45,613 nucleotides of DNA from NCBI GenBank assembly GCA_029907105.1, contig JARYMM010000026.1:1-45613 (forward strand), read 5' to 3'. Positions 39,069 to 45,613 of the stretch are shown piece after piece (the first letter of the stretch is position 1; every line of letters begins with the position of its first letter). A program made the translations under genes and the position numbers. Under the pieces are notes generated by a model. It worked only from the letters and a program-made list of their open reading frames with translations. It was not told where the DNA came from and made no database searches. This DNA comes from Anaerolineae bacterium. GTDB lineage: Bacteria; Chloroflexota; Anaerolineae; UBA3071.

Positions 39069-39980
39069 TCAGGTGACAGTAACCTCGCAGGTGACTGTCA
39101 CCTGACCTTTGTTTGGTTCAGTCTGATCGGCGGCCAGGTCGGCCTCGATCTCAGCGATCATGGCCTCGCACAGGGCTATCTCCTCCTGCTGCTCGGCCAG
39201 GTCATTCTCGGTCATCCCGATCATCATTTCCAGCACGTCCACCTGGGTCTGCCAGGTCTGCCGCGCCGCCTCGTCCGGGGCTTTGGCCAGCAGCCGGCGG
39301 GCGATCTCCCGCTCGTAGCGCAGGCGCTCGAGCTTGGGTTCGAGGGTATCCCAAATCTGGCTCTGGGCCTCGATAGCCCGATCCTCCCACGCCTGCCGCA
39401 CCTCGCGTTTCATCATAGCGCGGGCCTCCTCCTCGTTGCGGGGGACGGAGGCAAAGTAGCGGCCTTCGTCCAGGGCGCAGCGGGCAAAGCCCTCCAGCCG
39501 GGTGTGAGCGCGGGGCATGAACGCCTCCAACACCTCCACTGCCTCGGCGGTGCCCTCGTGGGCCAGGATCAGCAGCGCCTCCTGCATTTCCCACCGCCAG
39601 GCGGTCTCGCTCTCCAGCAGGATCCGGCGCGCGTCGGCGACGGTCTGCGGGTGCTGGCGCAGGTCAAACGGCGGGCAGCAGCGCCCGTAGCCGGGGCACG
39701 AGTCGCCGCAGGCCGAGGAGCGATACCACAGGTCACCTTCCAGCCGCACCAGGCCGCCGCGTCCCAGCTTGAGGTTGCCCTCAAACTCCTCCACGCCGGC
39801 ATAGTCGGCGGTGATCCTATCGCGGTAGCCGGCGCAGCAGAGGCCGCAGCCAGGGCATCGTCGGCTGCAGTTGGCGGTCTCGATCAGCCGGCCGTGTTCG
39901 TCTTCGGCTACATCCGCGCCATCTAGCCGGCGAGGGTCATAAGGCGGTGTCCATGGCGTCCAATTCTTCAGGGTGTTCAT
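39069..39980 (-). CDS. Unrecognised protein with two Cys clusters and coiled coil
   Basis: A 303-aa soluble protein. AAGGAGAAACCG puts the start at 39980. Two similar cysteine clusters, CSRRCPGCGLCC (about 38-49) and CGDSCPGYGRCC (about 91-102), could bind metal, for example a zinc or Fe-S centre. The C-terminal half is Glu/Arg-rich and likely a long coiled coil. No family is recognised. The last ten residues (VTVTCEVTVT) and the stop are encoded by the palindrome at 39071-39104, so the original end was probably changed. The next gene upstream starts 84 bp away in the same direction. Confidence 0.75.
   Translation of the reverse strand: MNTLKNWTPWTPPYDPRRLDGADVAEDEHGRLIETANCSRRCPGCGLCCAGYRDRITADYAGVEEFEGNLKLGRGGLVRLEGDLWYRSSACGDSCPGYGRCCPPFDLRQHPQTVADARRILLESETAWRWEMQEALLILAHEGTAEAVEVLEAFMPRAHTRLEGFARCALDEGRYFASVPRNEEEARAMMKREVRQAWEDRAIEAQSQIWDTLEPKLERLRYEREIARRLLAKAPDEAARQTWQTQVDVLEMMIGMTENDLAEQQEEIALCEAMIAEIEADLAADQTEPNKGQVTVTCEVTVT
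39071..39104. promoter_or_regulatory. Double palindrome including the 17-mer seen at 9671
   Basis: AGGTGACAGTAACCT (39071-39085, imperfect) and CAGGTGACTGTCACCTG (39088-39104, perfect). The second ends 24 bp before the -35 box, exactly as at 9671. Both are also translated as the C-terminal VTVTCEVTVT of the gene at 39069. Confidence 0.5.
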
Positions 39981-40063
39981 CGGTTTCTCCTTGTTCGTCA
40001 AGCTGCTGTGGTGGCCTGCCGAGGCTGCATAACCTGGCTAGCCGGGCGGTTTTTGGCCTCTGT

Positions 40064-40909
40064 TTACATGTACTCTTCTGCGTACAGCAGTTTCTCCAGC
40101 CTGGTCAACGCCGTCCGCACCGAGCGCAGGCGGCGGGCCGTTTCTGCCTCCGCGTCCTTTTCCTGGAGCGTGGCCTGGGCCAGGCTGGCGGCGGCACGCA
40201 GCAGGCCGAACGCCGCGCCTTGCAGTTTGGTGTCGGTCTGGCGCATCTTCTCCGTCTGGGTGATGATTTCGTCTATGACTGGTCGCCAGTCTGGGGCCGG
40301 CTTGCGCGGGGCCTTGCGGTCCAGGCTGGTGCGTATCTGAGCCTCCCCTGTCGGGCCGGCCAGTTGCTCGATGATCCCCTCGCTCTCCTTCAGACGGTTG
40401 TACTTCTGGTTCAGGCTGGTGCGGATGCCCCTGCCGAAGGTGATGCGATAGAAGCTCAGGATCCCATCATAGATGATGTGGTCACGAAAGGGCAACAGAG
40501 TTGCCTGCACCAGGATGGGCAACGGGGCACCCCCCGTCACCGCCTCCAGCGGATCGTACAGCCCCAGAACGCCGTAGAGGTGAGCTGGCCCTTTGCCGCT
40601 CATGAAGACGGTGTATGGCTTCAGGTGGCGCATGATGTAGAAATCGCCGCTGACGCAGTGGCGCCAACTGGCGACGATGGCCAGTTCCTGGGGCGAAAGC
40701 CGCTCCGGGTTCTCGGCCACGAAACCTTCCAGCAGCTCGGGTTTAGCGTGAAGCGCATCGCGCAACCTGGCGAGCAGCGCGACAGGTTGCTTGCCCACTT
40801 TCTCGGCAGTGGTGGCCTGAGGGATGACCTTGAGGTGCCGGTTAGCGTAAGCCAGCAAGGCCCAGCGGAGCTTGTAGAACAGTTGGGTGTCTTCAGTGGA
40901 TAGGTTCAC
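40064..40909 (-). CDS. Unrecognised soluble protein
   Basis: A 281-aa protein starting with GTG at 40909 after AAGGAAAC. The N-terminal segment (STEDTQLFYKLRWALLAYANRHL) and the centre (SGDFYIMRHLKPYTVFMS, YGVLGLYDPLEAV) look like a conserved globular protein, with a charged helical C-terminus. No domain was recognised and no signal peptide or membrane segment is visible. Codon use fits the neighbourhood. Its start overlaps a 29-codon ORF, so it may be translated by coupling. Confidence 0.7.
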   Translation of the reverse strand: MNLSTEDTQLFYKLRWALLAYANRHLKVIPQATTAEKVGKQPVALLARLRDALHAKPELLEGFVAENPERLSPQELAIVASWRHCVSGDFYIMRHLKPYTVFMSGKGPAHLYGVLGLYDPLEAVTGGAPLPILVQATLLPFRDHIIYDGILSFYRITFGRGIRTSLNQKYNRLKESEGIIEQLAGPTGEAQIRTSLDRKAPRKPAPDWRPVIDEIITQTEKMRQTDTKLQGAAFGLLRAAASLAQATLQEKDAEAETARRLRSVRTALTRLEKLLYAEEYM

Positions 40910-40982
40910 AGTATGTTTCCTTGGAGCTGATTTGTTGCCCTTCCTTTTGGGCTGTCAGATGCAGGAGTTTGTCTCGGGTCAT
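40893..40982 (-). CDS. Possible small ORF coupled to the following gene
   Basis: A 29-aa ORF (MTRDKLLHLTAQKEGQQ...) with GGGAAG upstream, overlapping the start of the gene at 40909 by 17 bp. Its middle (AQKEGQQIS..ET) resembles a segment of the ORF just upstream (SQREGQHIN..ET). No known product; could be a leader ORF or chance. Confidence 0.3.
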   Translation of the reverse strand: MTRDKLLHLTAQKEGQQISSKETYCEPIH

Positions 40983-40995
40983 CTCGCTTCCCTAT

Positions 40996-41139
40996 TCACG
41001 TCCTCGGCAAATTCAGCCGGGTACCGGCCCGCCCGGCCTTCGGCGTTGGCGAGGCCATCAGAGCTTCTGCCAACCGGCCCGGCTTGGTGGTTTCTTCCTC
41101 GATGTTTATGTGTTGCCCTTCGCGTTGGGAGACAGACAA
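40996..41139 (-). CDS. Possible small ORF after res
   Basis: A 47-codon frame beginning TTG (SVSQREGQHINIEEE...) and ending TGA at 40996. Third codon positions are mostly G or C, as in real genes here, but the ribosome site is too close to the TTG. No family recognised. Apart from these two small ORFs nothing is seen in 40910-41158. Confidence 0.25.
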   Translation of the reverse strand: MSVSQREGQHINIEEETTKPGRLAEALMASPTPKAGRAGTRLNLPRT

Positions 41140-41158
41140 TCTCCTCGAAGCGGCTTAC

Positions 41159-44137
41159 TTATCCAACCGCCGCCTCTCTCAGGGTCTCCGTCAATTTCCG
41201 TGGATCTCTGCACACACTGAACACCCATTGGCCAAACTCACCGTGATGATTGACCGCCCGCACCCACCGCTTTGCTGCCGCCTCTTTCTGTCGATCCTGC
41301 TCTGTCTCAAACCCTTTCACCTCAAGCACGATGGTGGTTTCTCTCACGCCAGCCTTCCCCGACGTCAGGGAGGACCCCACCCCAGCCCTCCCCGTCAACG
41401 GGGAGGACCCCACCCCAGCCCTCCCCGTCAACGGGGAGGACCCCACCCCAGCCCTCCCCGTCAACGGGGAGGGAGAAGGCAAGGGGCGCCAGCGAATCAG
41501 GTAATCGGGGCGATATTCATGCCGGACCCCCTGCCATTCGTACGGGATGGTGAAGTCGAGATGATCGTTGCGGGCATAGGAAACGACCTCGGGCATCTTC
41601 TCCAGTTGATAGGCTACACTGTGTTCCCACTTGGGCGCATCCAGCACGACGTGGCTGATGTGGCTTTTCGTGGTGCCTACGGTGGGACGGACGGTGCGGA
41701 AGAGCACCTCAGATGTGGAGCCAACGGGACGAAAGCGTTCGATCACGGGCAGTATCGGCGGTTCGCCCGCTTCGGTATCCGGCTCGATGGCTTGCGTCAG
41801 GCGCTCGATGATTGTCTGCTTGTATTTGAGCAAAGCGATTTCTTCAAGCGGTGTCTCTTCGGTGAGGATCACGCGTTCCTCCAGATACTCCCAGACTACG
41901 TTGAGCACCTGTGGAAAGAGAAGATGACGGGCGTTCCAGTCTTCCCGCCTATCCTTGAGCCGGCGCGTGAGTTCGGCAGCGATCTCGTAGACGGTTGCTT
42001 GCAGCCGCTTCTCCTTGTGAAACGGGTTCCGATCGTGCAGTACCTCTGGTCCCGGGCCAAGGCGATCGGGGCGTCCAATACGGTAGCCAGCGGCGGGCTT
42101 GGCGATGACTTCGGTCGGTTCACTGGTGGGGTCAACTCTCAGGTAGGGCACACCCTTCAGATTCACTCGAATTCGCTGGCGCACGTCAAAGACGTAGCCC
42201 TCCACGCGCGGGAAGGTGATTTCCAGGTGCTTCCGTTCGGGTAATGCCCGTACAAGGGTGGAGACCTTTTGCACTTCGGTGCGGCTGACCGGCTTTTTCT
42301 TGACCGGGATGACCTCAAAGGGCACGCCGTAGACATCCACGTATTCGGGCTCGCTGAAGTCGTCGTAGTTAGTGCGCCGCAGTCCACGCCCGACCACCTG
42401 TTCGCAGAGCAGTTGGGAGGTGAACGCTCGCAAACCCAAAATCTGCGTCACATTGTGCGCGTCCCAGCCCTCGTTAAGCATCCCCACCGAAATCACACAT
42501 CGAATGTCTTTGCCAGGCGGGTCGCCTTCCCCCTCCCATTCGGTCTTGCCCACGGTATCCACCATCTTGCGCAGTCGTTCGGCGAACGACCCCCACCCTG
42601 CCCCTCCCCCTTCGAAGGGGGAGGGAACGGGAGGGGGTGCGCTTTCGGCCTCAACCAGTAGCTTCGTATCAATGCGCAAGGTCACCTCCCGGCCCTCTCG
42701 GTTTTCCAGTTCGGATTGCACACCACCTCTGGCGATGTGCTCATGCACGAGCTTGGACAAGCTGGTGTTGTCGCAAACGACGATGAGAGCGGGCGGCACA
42801 GGTGAGCCTGCCTGCTGGAACGCTTCAAAGGTCTTTTTCCACTCCGATGCCAGCGTGGCCAGGGCGCCCTCGGCTTCTCGAAGCACTGATTCGGGTTTGG
42901 CGCGGCGGCGAGCAGTCTGTCGTTCGGATGCGGACAACTGTCGGTTGATCCATTCCCACAGGCGGAAGTACTTGGGGATAAGCGCGCCGGTGTTGTCGTC
43001 CACTGGCACGCGAGGGATCTTCACAATACCACACTCGATGGCATCCACCAGGCCGAAGTCGGAGACAATCCACGGGAAAGGAGAGCCCTCGTCGTAGCCG
43101 CTGCCCTTGATGTAGAACGGGGTGGCGGAGAAGTCGGCGGAGAAGTTGATGCCGCGCACGGCATTGATTTTGTCTAACCCGCTTACCCAAACCGTGGCCT
43201 GCCTGAGTTCTTCCTCCAGACTTTCTCGTTCCTCCTTGGGCAACTGTCTGAGTTCCTCAGGAGAGAGCACCTGGGCTGGGCGGTAGGCGTGGTGCGCCTC
43301 GTCGTTGATGACCAGGATGTTTTGCTTATTGCCCAAGTCTTGCAGCACCCGACGGCAGAAGGCGGTATCGCTCTCAAGGCCACGCTGAATCACGCTCCGG
43401 GAGCGGCTGTCGTCTTTTGGCTGGAAGAGATGCCAGTTGGTGATGAGGTACTTGCCCTGATGGAGCCGTTCGAACAGCGAGCGGGGCACCAGGTCGAAGT
43501 GATCGTAGTAGTTATTCTTGTTCCAGGGCAGGAGTACCTGAAGCCGCTCGCGGATGGTCAGGTTTGGGCAGACCAGCAAAACAGCATCCGAGAAACGGCG
43601 ATCCTGCGGGTTGGCGAGTTTATTGAGTACCTGCCAGGCGATGACCATCCCCATCACGACCGTCTTGCCGCTTGCAGTGGCCATCTTACAGGCGTAACGG
43701 GTGAGGGCCCCTACCCCAGCCTGCCCCGACATCGGGGAGGGGGTATCTTTGGGGATAACGATGCCTTGTTTCTCGGCGGGTGATGCTTCCACCAGCCAGA
43801 TGAGTGTCTCGGCGGCTTCGCGTTGGCAGAAGAACAGCTTGCGTTCGCGATCCGGGTCGTTCCAATGGTTGAGCAGTTGTCTGGTGATCGGCGTGACCCC
43901 AGGGTAGCCCCTGTGCCGCCAGGTCTTCACCCGTTCGCGGATGGCGTTGACCATGTCCAGTGGGACAAACTCCTCTTCGAACATGGAGAGTTGTGGTCCC
44001 CGTGTGCGCGGCCTGAGGTAGTAGCCCGCCGGGCGACGTCCATCGGCCAGCACTGGCTGCCCCTCTCTGTAGTCCCAATAGCGGGTCGGTTCTTCGAAGG
44101 GGCTATTCACAATCGGGTTGTCAACAGCCAGAGACAT
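41159..44137 (-). CDS. Type III restriction-like helicase-endonuclease (Res) with three repeat inserts
   Basis: A 992-aa DEAD/DEAH helicase fused to a nuclease. Motif I is ATASGKT (about 152-158), motif II INDEAHH, motif III FSATPF, motif V VGMLNEGWDAHNV and motif VI QVVGRGLRR. The C-terminal PD-(D/E)xK site is formed by PDYLIRW (about 876-882) and VLEVKG. Repeat-derived, in-frame inserts lie at about 131-143 (just before motif I), 496-516, and 885-926. The last is a tandem run of SSPLTGRAGVG units that separates the catalytic Asp from the ExK. GGAGGATAGT gives a strong start at 44137. Its partner methyltransferase is encoded upstream on the same strand, with a small broken gene between. Inserts may affect activity; the conserved motifs themselves are intact. 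Confidence 0.88.
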   Translation of the reverse strand: MSLAVDNPIVNSPFEEPTRYWDYREGQPVLADGRRPAGYYLRPRTRGPQLSMFEEEFVPLDMVNAIRERVKTWRHRGYPGVTPITRQLLNHWNDPDRERKLFFCQREAAETLIWLVEASPAEKQGIVIPKDTPSPMSGQAGVGALTRYACKMATASGKTVVMGMVIAWQVLNKLANPQDRRFSDAVLLVCPNLTIRERLQVLLPWNKNNYYDHFDLVPRSLFERLHQGKYLITNWHLFQPKDDSRSRSVIQRGLESDTAFCRRVLQDLGNKQNILVINDEAHHAYRPAQVLSPEELRQLPKEERESLEEELRQATVWVSGLDKINAVRGINFSADFSATPFYIKGSGYDEGSPFPWIVSDFGLVDAIECGIVKIPRVPVDDNTGALIPKYFRLWEWINRQLSASERQTARRRAKPESVLREAEGALATLASEWKKTFEAFQQAGSPVPPALIVVCDNTSLSKLVHEHIARGGVQSELENREGREVTLRIDTKLLVEAESAPPPVPSPFEGGGAGWGSFAERLRKMVDTVGKTEWEGEGDPPGKDIRCVISVGMLNEGWDAHNVTQILGLRAFTSQLLCEQVVGRGLRRTNYDDFSEPEYVDVYGVPFEVIPVKKKPVSRTEVQKVSTLVRALPERKHLEITFPRVEGYVFDVRQRIRVNLKGVPYLRVDPTSEPTEVIAKPAAGYRIGRPDRLGPGPEVLHDRNPFHKEKRLQATVYEIAAELTRRLKDRREDWNARHLLFPQVLNVVWEYLEERVILTEETPLEEIALLKYKQTIIERLTQAIEPDTEAGEPPILPVIERFRPVGSTSEVLFRTVRPTVGTTKSHISHVVLDAPKWEHSVAYQLEKMPEVVSYARNDHLDFTIPYEWQGVRHEYRPDYLIRWRPLPSPSPLTGRAGVGSSPLTGRAGVGSSPLTGRAGVGSSLTSGKAGVRETTIVLEVKGFETEQDRQKEAAAKRWVRAVNHHGEFGQWVFSVCRDPRKLTETLREAAVG
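41350..41480 (-). repeat. Tandem 33-bp palindromic repeats in res
   Basis: Three exact 33-bp units (41373-41405, 41406-41438, 41439-41471) plus a degenerate fourth. Each has CTCCCCGT-CA-ACGGGGAG as its core. Because 33 is a multiple of three, copy-number change alters length but not frame (11 residues per unit). Confidence 0.92.
42589..42637 (-). repeat. In-frame GC-rich palindrome in res
   Basis: A 24-bp perfect palindrome centred on TTCGAA (42602-42625) with C- and G-rich flanks. Read as PPPVPSPFEGGGAGWG. Confidence 0.85.
43708..43745 (-). repeat. In-frame palindrome just before Res motif I
   Basis: CCCCGA (43724-43729) / TCGGGG (43732-43737) in a CCCCAGCCTGCCCC context, read as TPSPMSGQAGVGA. 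Same core as the units at 45542-45613. Confidence 0.8.
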
Positions 44138-44138
44138 A

Positions 44139-44452
44139 CTATCCTCCTGTAGCTGCCACTGCGGCCTCTAGGCTCGCTATGTGATCTTGGAGGATCTCCC
44201 ATGCATAGTCTATATCTTCGATAGATTTTCGAAGCCTGACGCTAGATCCTGCAATCTGTGTGGCAAAGTACCAGATACCCTGATTAGCGAGTTAAGGAAT
44301 ATAAGCATGGCATCCAGCGGATCCTCTAGATACTTTGGGTGTCTGCCCCAGAGAGGTTTCTGAAAACGCTCCCGAAAAAGTACCGAAGCACGTATGAACA
44401 GTTCAAGTACCTGACTCGTTTTCCTGGAAGTGCCAGCTCGTATCACCCTCAT
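44139..44452 (-). pseudogene. Small frameshifted gene between mod and res
   Basis: The first frame starts at 44452 with ATGA overlap to the mod stop and runs MRVIRAGTSRKTSQVLELF to DAMLIFLNSLI. A second frame takes over after about 44294 with GIWYFATQIAGSSVRLRKS and DIDYAWEILQDHIASLEAA and stops at 44139, two bases before the res ATG. Both halves look like coding sequence, so one frameshift seems to have split a protein of about 100 aa. Family not recognised. Its place inside the operon suggests an R-M accessory or regulatory protein. A sequencing error or programmed shift is also possible. Confidence 0.55.
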
Positions 44453-45613
44453 ATTGCTTCACCCAATAGCCTCACCCTCACCACCTCATTCCCCCGAAAA
44501 TCAATCACCTTTACCGCGATCCGCTGGTGCTCGCCCGCCTTGAAAGAGAACGAGGTGGTGCCGCGCATCTGCTCAAAGGCTTCGGGATCAATCTGCGCCT
44601 TGAGCGCGCGCTGGAGCTTATCCCAGGCGTCAGCATCGCCGGGGAAGAAGGCCTGACAGATGTGGAAGGTCATGCCGTCGTAGTCGGTGTCCAGGAACCA
44701 CGCCGCCACGTCGCTGCCCCGGGTGTGCTGCGTCTCGCCTGTCAGCGGATCGTAAATGTCCACGCCGCGCAGTTCCACTTTGTAGGTGCCATCTTTTTGC
44801 TTTTGCACGCTCACGTCCGGCTGGCCAAAAACGGTGAAGATTTGGCTGGCGCGAGTGGTCTTCAAGAGGTCGCCGACCAACACGTCGGGGGCGATGTTGG
44901 CGAAATGTACCTGAAGCCCGGCCACCGGTGCCTTCTGGATCAGCGCCTGGGCTTCAGGATCGAAGCTGAAGCCGGCAAAGATGAGCACGTCGTAGGCATT
45001 CATGCGAGCCGTGGGGATGGCCTCCTGAACCTGGAAGCCCGTCACCGGCCCATGCTGTGGACCAAAGCTCACCGCCACACGCAACCCCCTCCCACTCCCT
45101 CCCCCGCCAGCGGGGGAGGGCTGGGGTGGGGGTGTCTCCCCCTCGACGTGTAAGAAGCCCACGTTGAGCGGCCGCAGGTTCTGCAGTTCCATCTTGCGGC
45201 CGCCGGGGAACAGCACGCCGCCTTGCTGCCGGAGCAAGCTTAGCATGTCGCTGAGGTAGTTGCCGCCCCGGTCAGATATACGGGCCCGGGCTTCTTGTAC
45301 TTCAAACTGCGGGATGGGGGCCTGGGTGGGGTCTTCGACAGAGGGCACGGGGATGGCCTCCACGGTGAACGGCCCTGACACGCGTACCACGCCGCGCTCC
45401 ACTTGTGGCCGGTCGTAGAGGGTTTCCTGGGGGGCATTGCGCTGGATGCTGGCATCAATCTCCTGGCGCTTCTGGCGCTTCAATGACCAGAACCGTTCGT
45501 GGGCTTCAAGCCCCTCCCTGGCCCTCCCCGTCAACGGGGAGGGGAGCCCCACCCCAGCCTTCCCCGACATCGGGGAGGGGAGCCCCACCCCAGCCTTCCC
45601 CGACATCGGGGAG
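44449..45613 (-). CDS. Type III-like DNA methyltransferase (Mod), 3' part, runs off the window
   Basis: The C-terminal ~388 residues of a site-specific adenine methyltransferase of the large COG2189-like type. LKTTRASQIFTVFGQPDV, LRGVDIYDPLTGE, VAAWFLDTDYDGMTFHICQAFF and RIAVKVIDFRGNEV are characteristic. The catalytic part must lie beyond position 45613. Tandem 36-bp repeats at the window edge and a palindrome at 45083-45136 are read in frame (PSPMSGKAGVGL units and PPPQPSPAGGGGSGRG). The stop overlaps the start of the next gene. The ATG nearest the edge lies inside a repeat and is not the true start. Confidence 0.8.
   Translation of the reverse strand, partial: SPMSGKAGVGLPSPMSGKAGVGLPSPLTGRAREGLEAHERFWSLKRQKRQEIDASIQRNAPQETLYDRPQVERGVVRVSGPFTVEAIPVPSVEDPTQAPIPQFEVQEARARISDRGGNYLSDMLSLLRQQGGVLFPGGRKMELQNLRPLNVGFLHVEGETPPPQPSPAGGGGSGRGLRVAVSFGPQHGPVTGFQVQEAIPTARMNAYDVLIFAGFSFDPEAQALIQKAPVAGLQVHFANIAPDVLVGDLLKTTRASQIFTVFGQPDVSVQKQKDGTYKVELRGVDIYDPLTGETQHTRGSDVAAWFLDTDYDGMTFHICQAFFPGDADAWDKLQRALKAQIDPEAFEQMRGTTSFSFKAGEHQRIAVKVIDFRGNEVVRVRLLGEAI
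45083..45136 (-). repeat. In-frame GC-rich palindrome in mod
   Basis: CCCTCCCCCG (45097-45106) and CGGGGGAGGG (45111-45120) around CCAG. The same core forms the murK-murQ linker at 24765-24787. Confidence 0.85.
45512..45613 (-). repeat. Tandem 36-bp palindromic repeats in mod, cut by the window edge
   Basis: Two exact 36-bp units (about 45542-45577 and 45578-45613) with CCCCGA-CA-TCGGGG cores, plus one unit with the CCCCGT-CA-ACGGGG core found in res. Each full unit adds 12 residues. The array continues past the window. Confidence 0.88.

Overview
The window is GC-rich chromosomal DNA from a free-living bacterium, most likely a member of the Chloroflexota (Anaerolineae-like). Three things suggest this: a LysW-carrier arginine pathway, a muropeptide-salvage cluster with fused enzymes, and very many short palindromic and low-complexity repeats at gene borders and inside genes. 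The taxonomic call is inference. No rRNA, tRNA or CRISPR array is visible.

Layout. 1-420: a tandem structured repeat, a consensus sigma-70 promoter and an attenuator-like leader. 421-3409: two tandem paralogous secreted proteins built from FSTE/DGD/GLDA modules. 3487-5901: purine salvage (xpt, guaA). 5991-9574: an orphan Phd-type antitoxin, a class-A-beta-lactamase-like exported serine hydrolase and a convergent secreted subtilisin. 9712-19294: a long arginine operon with its own promoter, an Arg/Lys-rich leader ORF and an intrinsic terminator, followed by lysW, two lysX/argX paralogues, lysY, lysZ, lysJ, lysK, argG and argH. 19589-36089 (minus strand): a membrane pseudokinase with TPRs, then peptidoglycan-sugar salvage. 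That section has a MurNAc/GlcNAc kinase fused to MurQ, AnmK, a MITE-disrupted four-helix-bundle gene, an AmiE-like serine hydrolase, a double-SIS (GlcN-6-P deaminase-like) protein, NamZ (DUF1343), a galactokinase, a retropepsin-like protein, a phosphodiester glycosidase and NagA. 36086-36513: a DUF433 antitoxin with a truncated DUF5615 toxin. 36791-38998: a GlmU-type pyrophosphorylase fused to a phosphohexomutase. 39069-40909: two unrecognised proteins. 41159-45613: a type III-like restriction-modification operon (res, a frameshifted small gene, and the 3' part of mod, which runs off the window).

How it fits together. The lys/arg block makes ornithine on the LysW carrier protein and then carries citrulline to arginine (ArgG, ArgH). 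The minus-strand cluster releases MurNAc and anhydroMurNAc from cell-wall fragments (NamZ, AmiE-like) and phosphorylates them (AnmK, kinase domain). It then removes lactate (MurQ) and either deacetylates and deaminates GlcNAc-6-P (NagA, SIS) or could send it to UDP-GlcNAc through the mutase-pyrophosphorylase fusion.

The most unusual signal is a set of GC-rich palindromic elements lying in frame inside at least seven protein genes (guaA, the pseudokinase, murK-murQ, anmK, galK, res, mod). One of them forms the linker of a gene fusion. A second class of short-period repeats sits at 3' gene ends and often supplies the stop codon.
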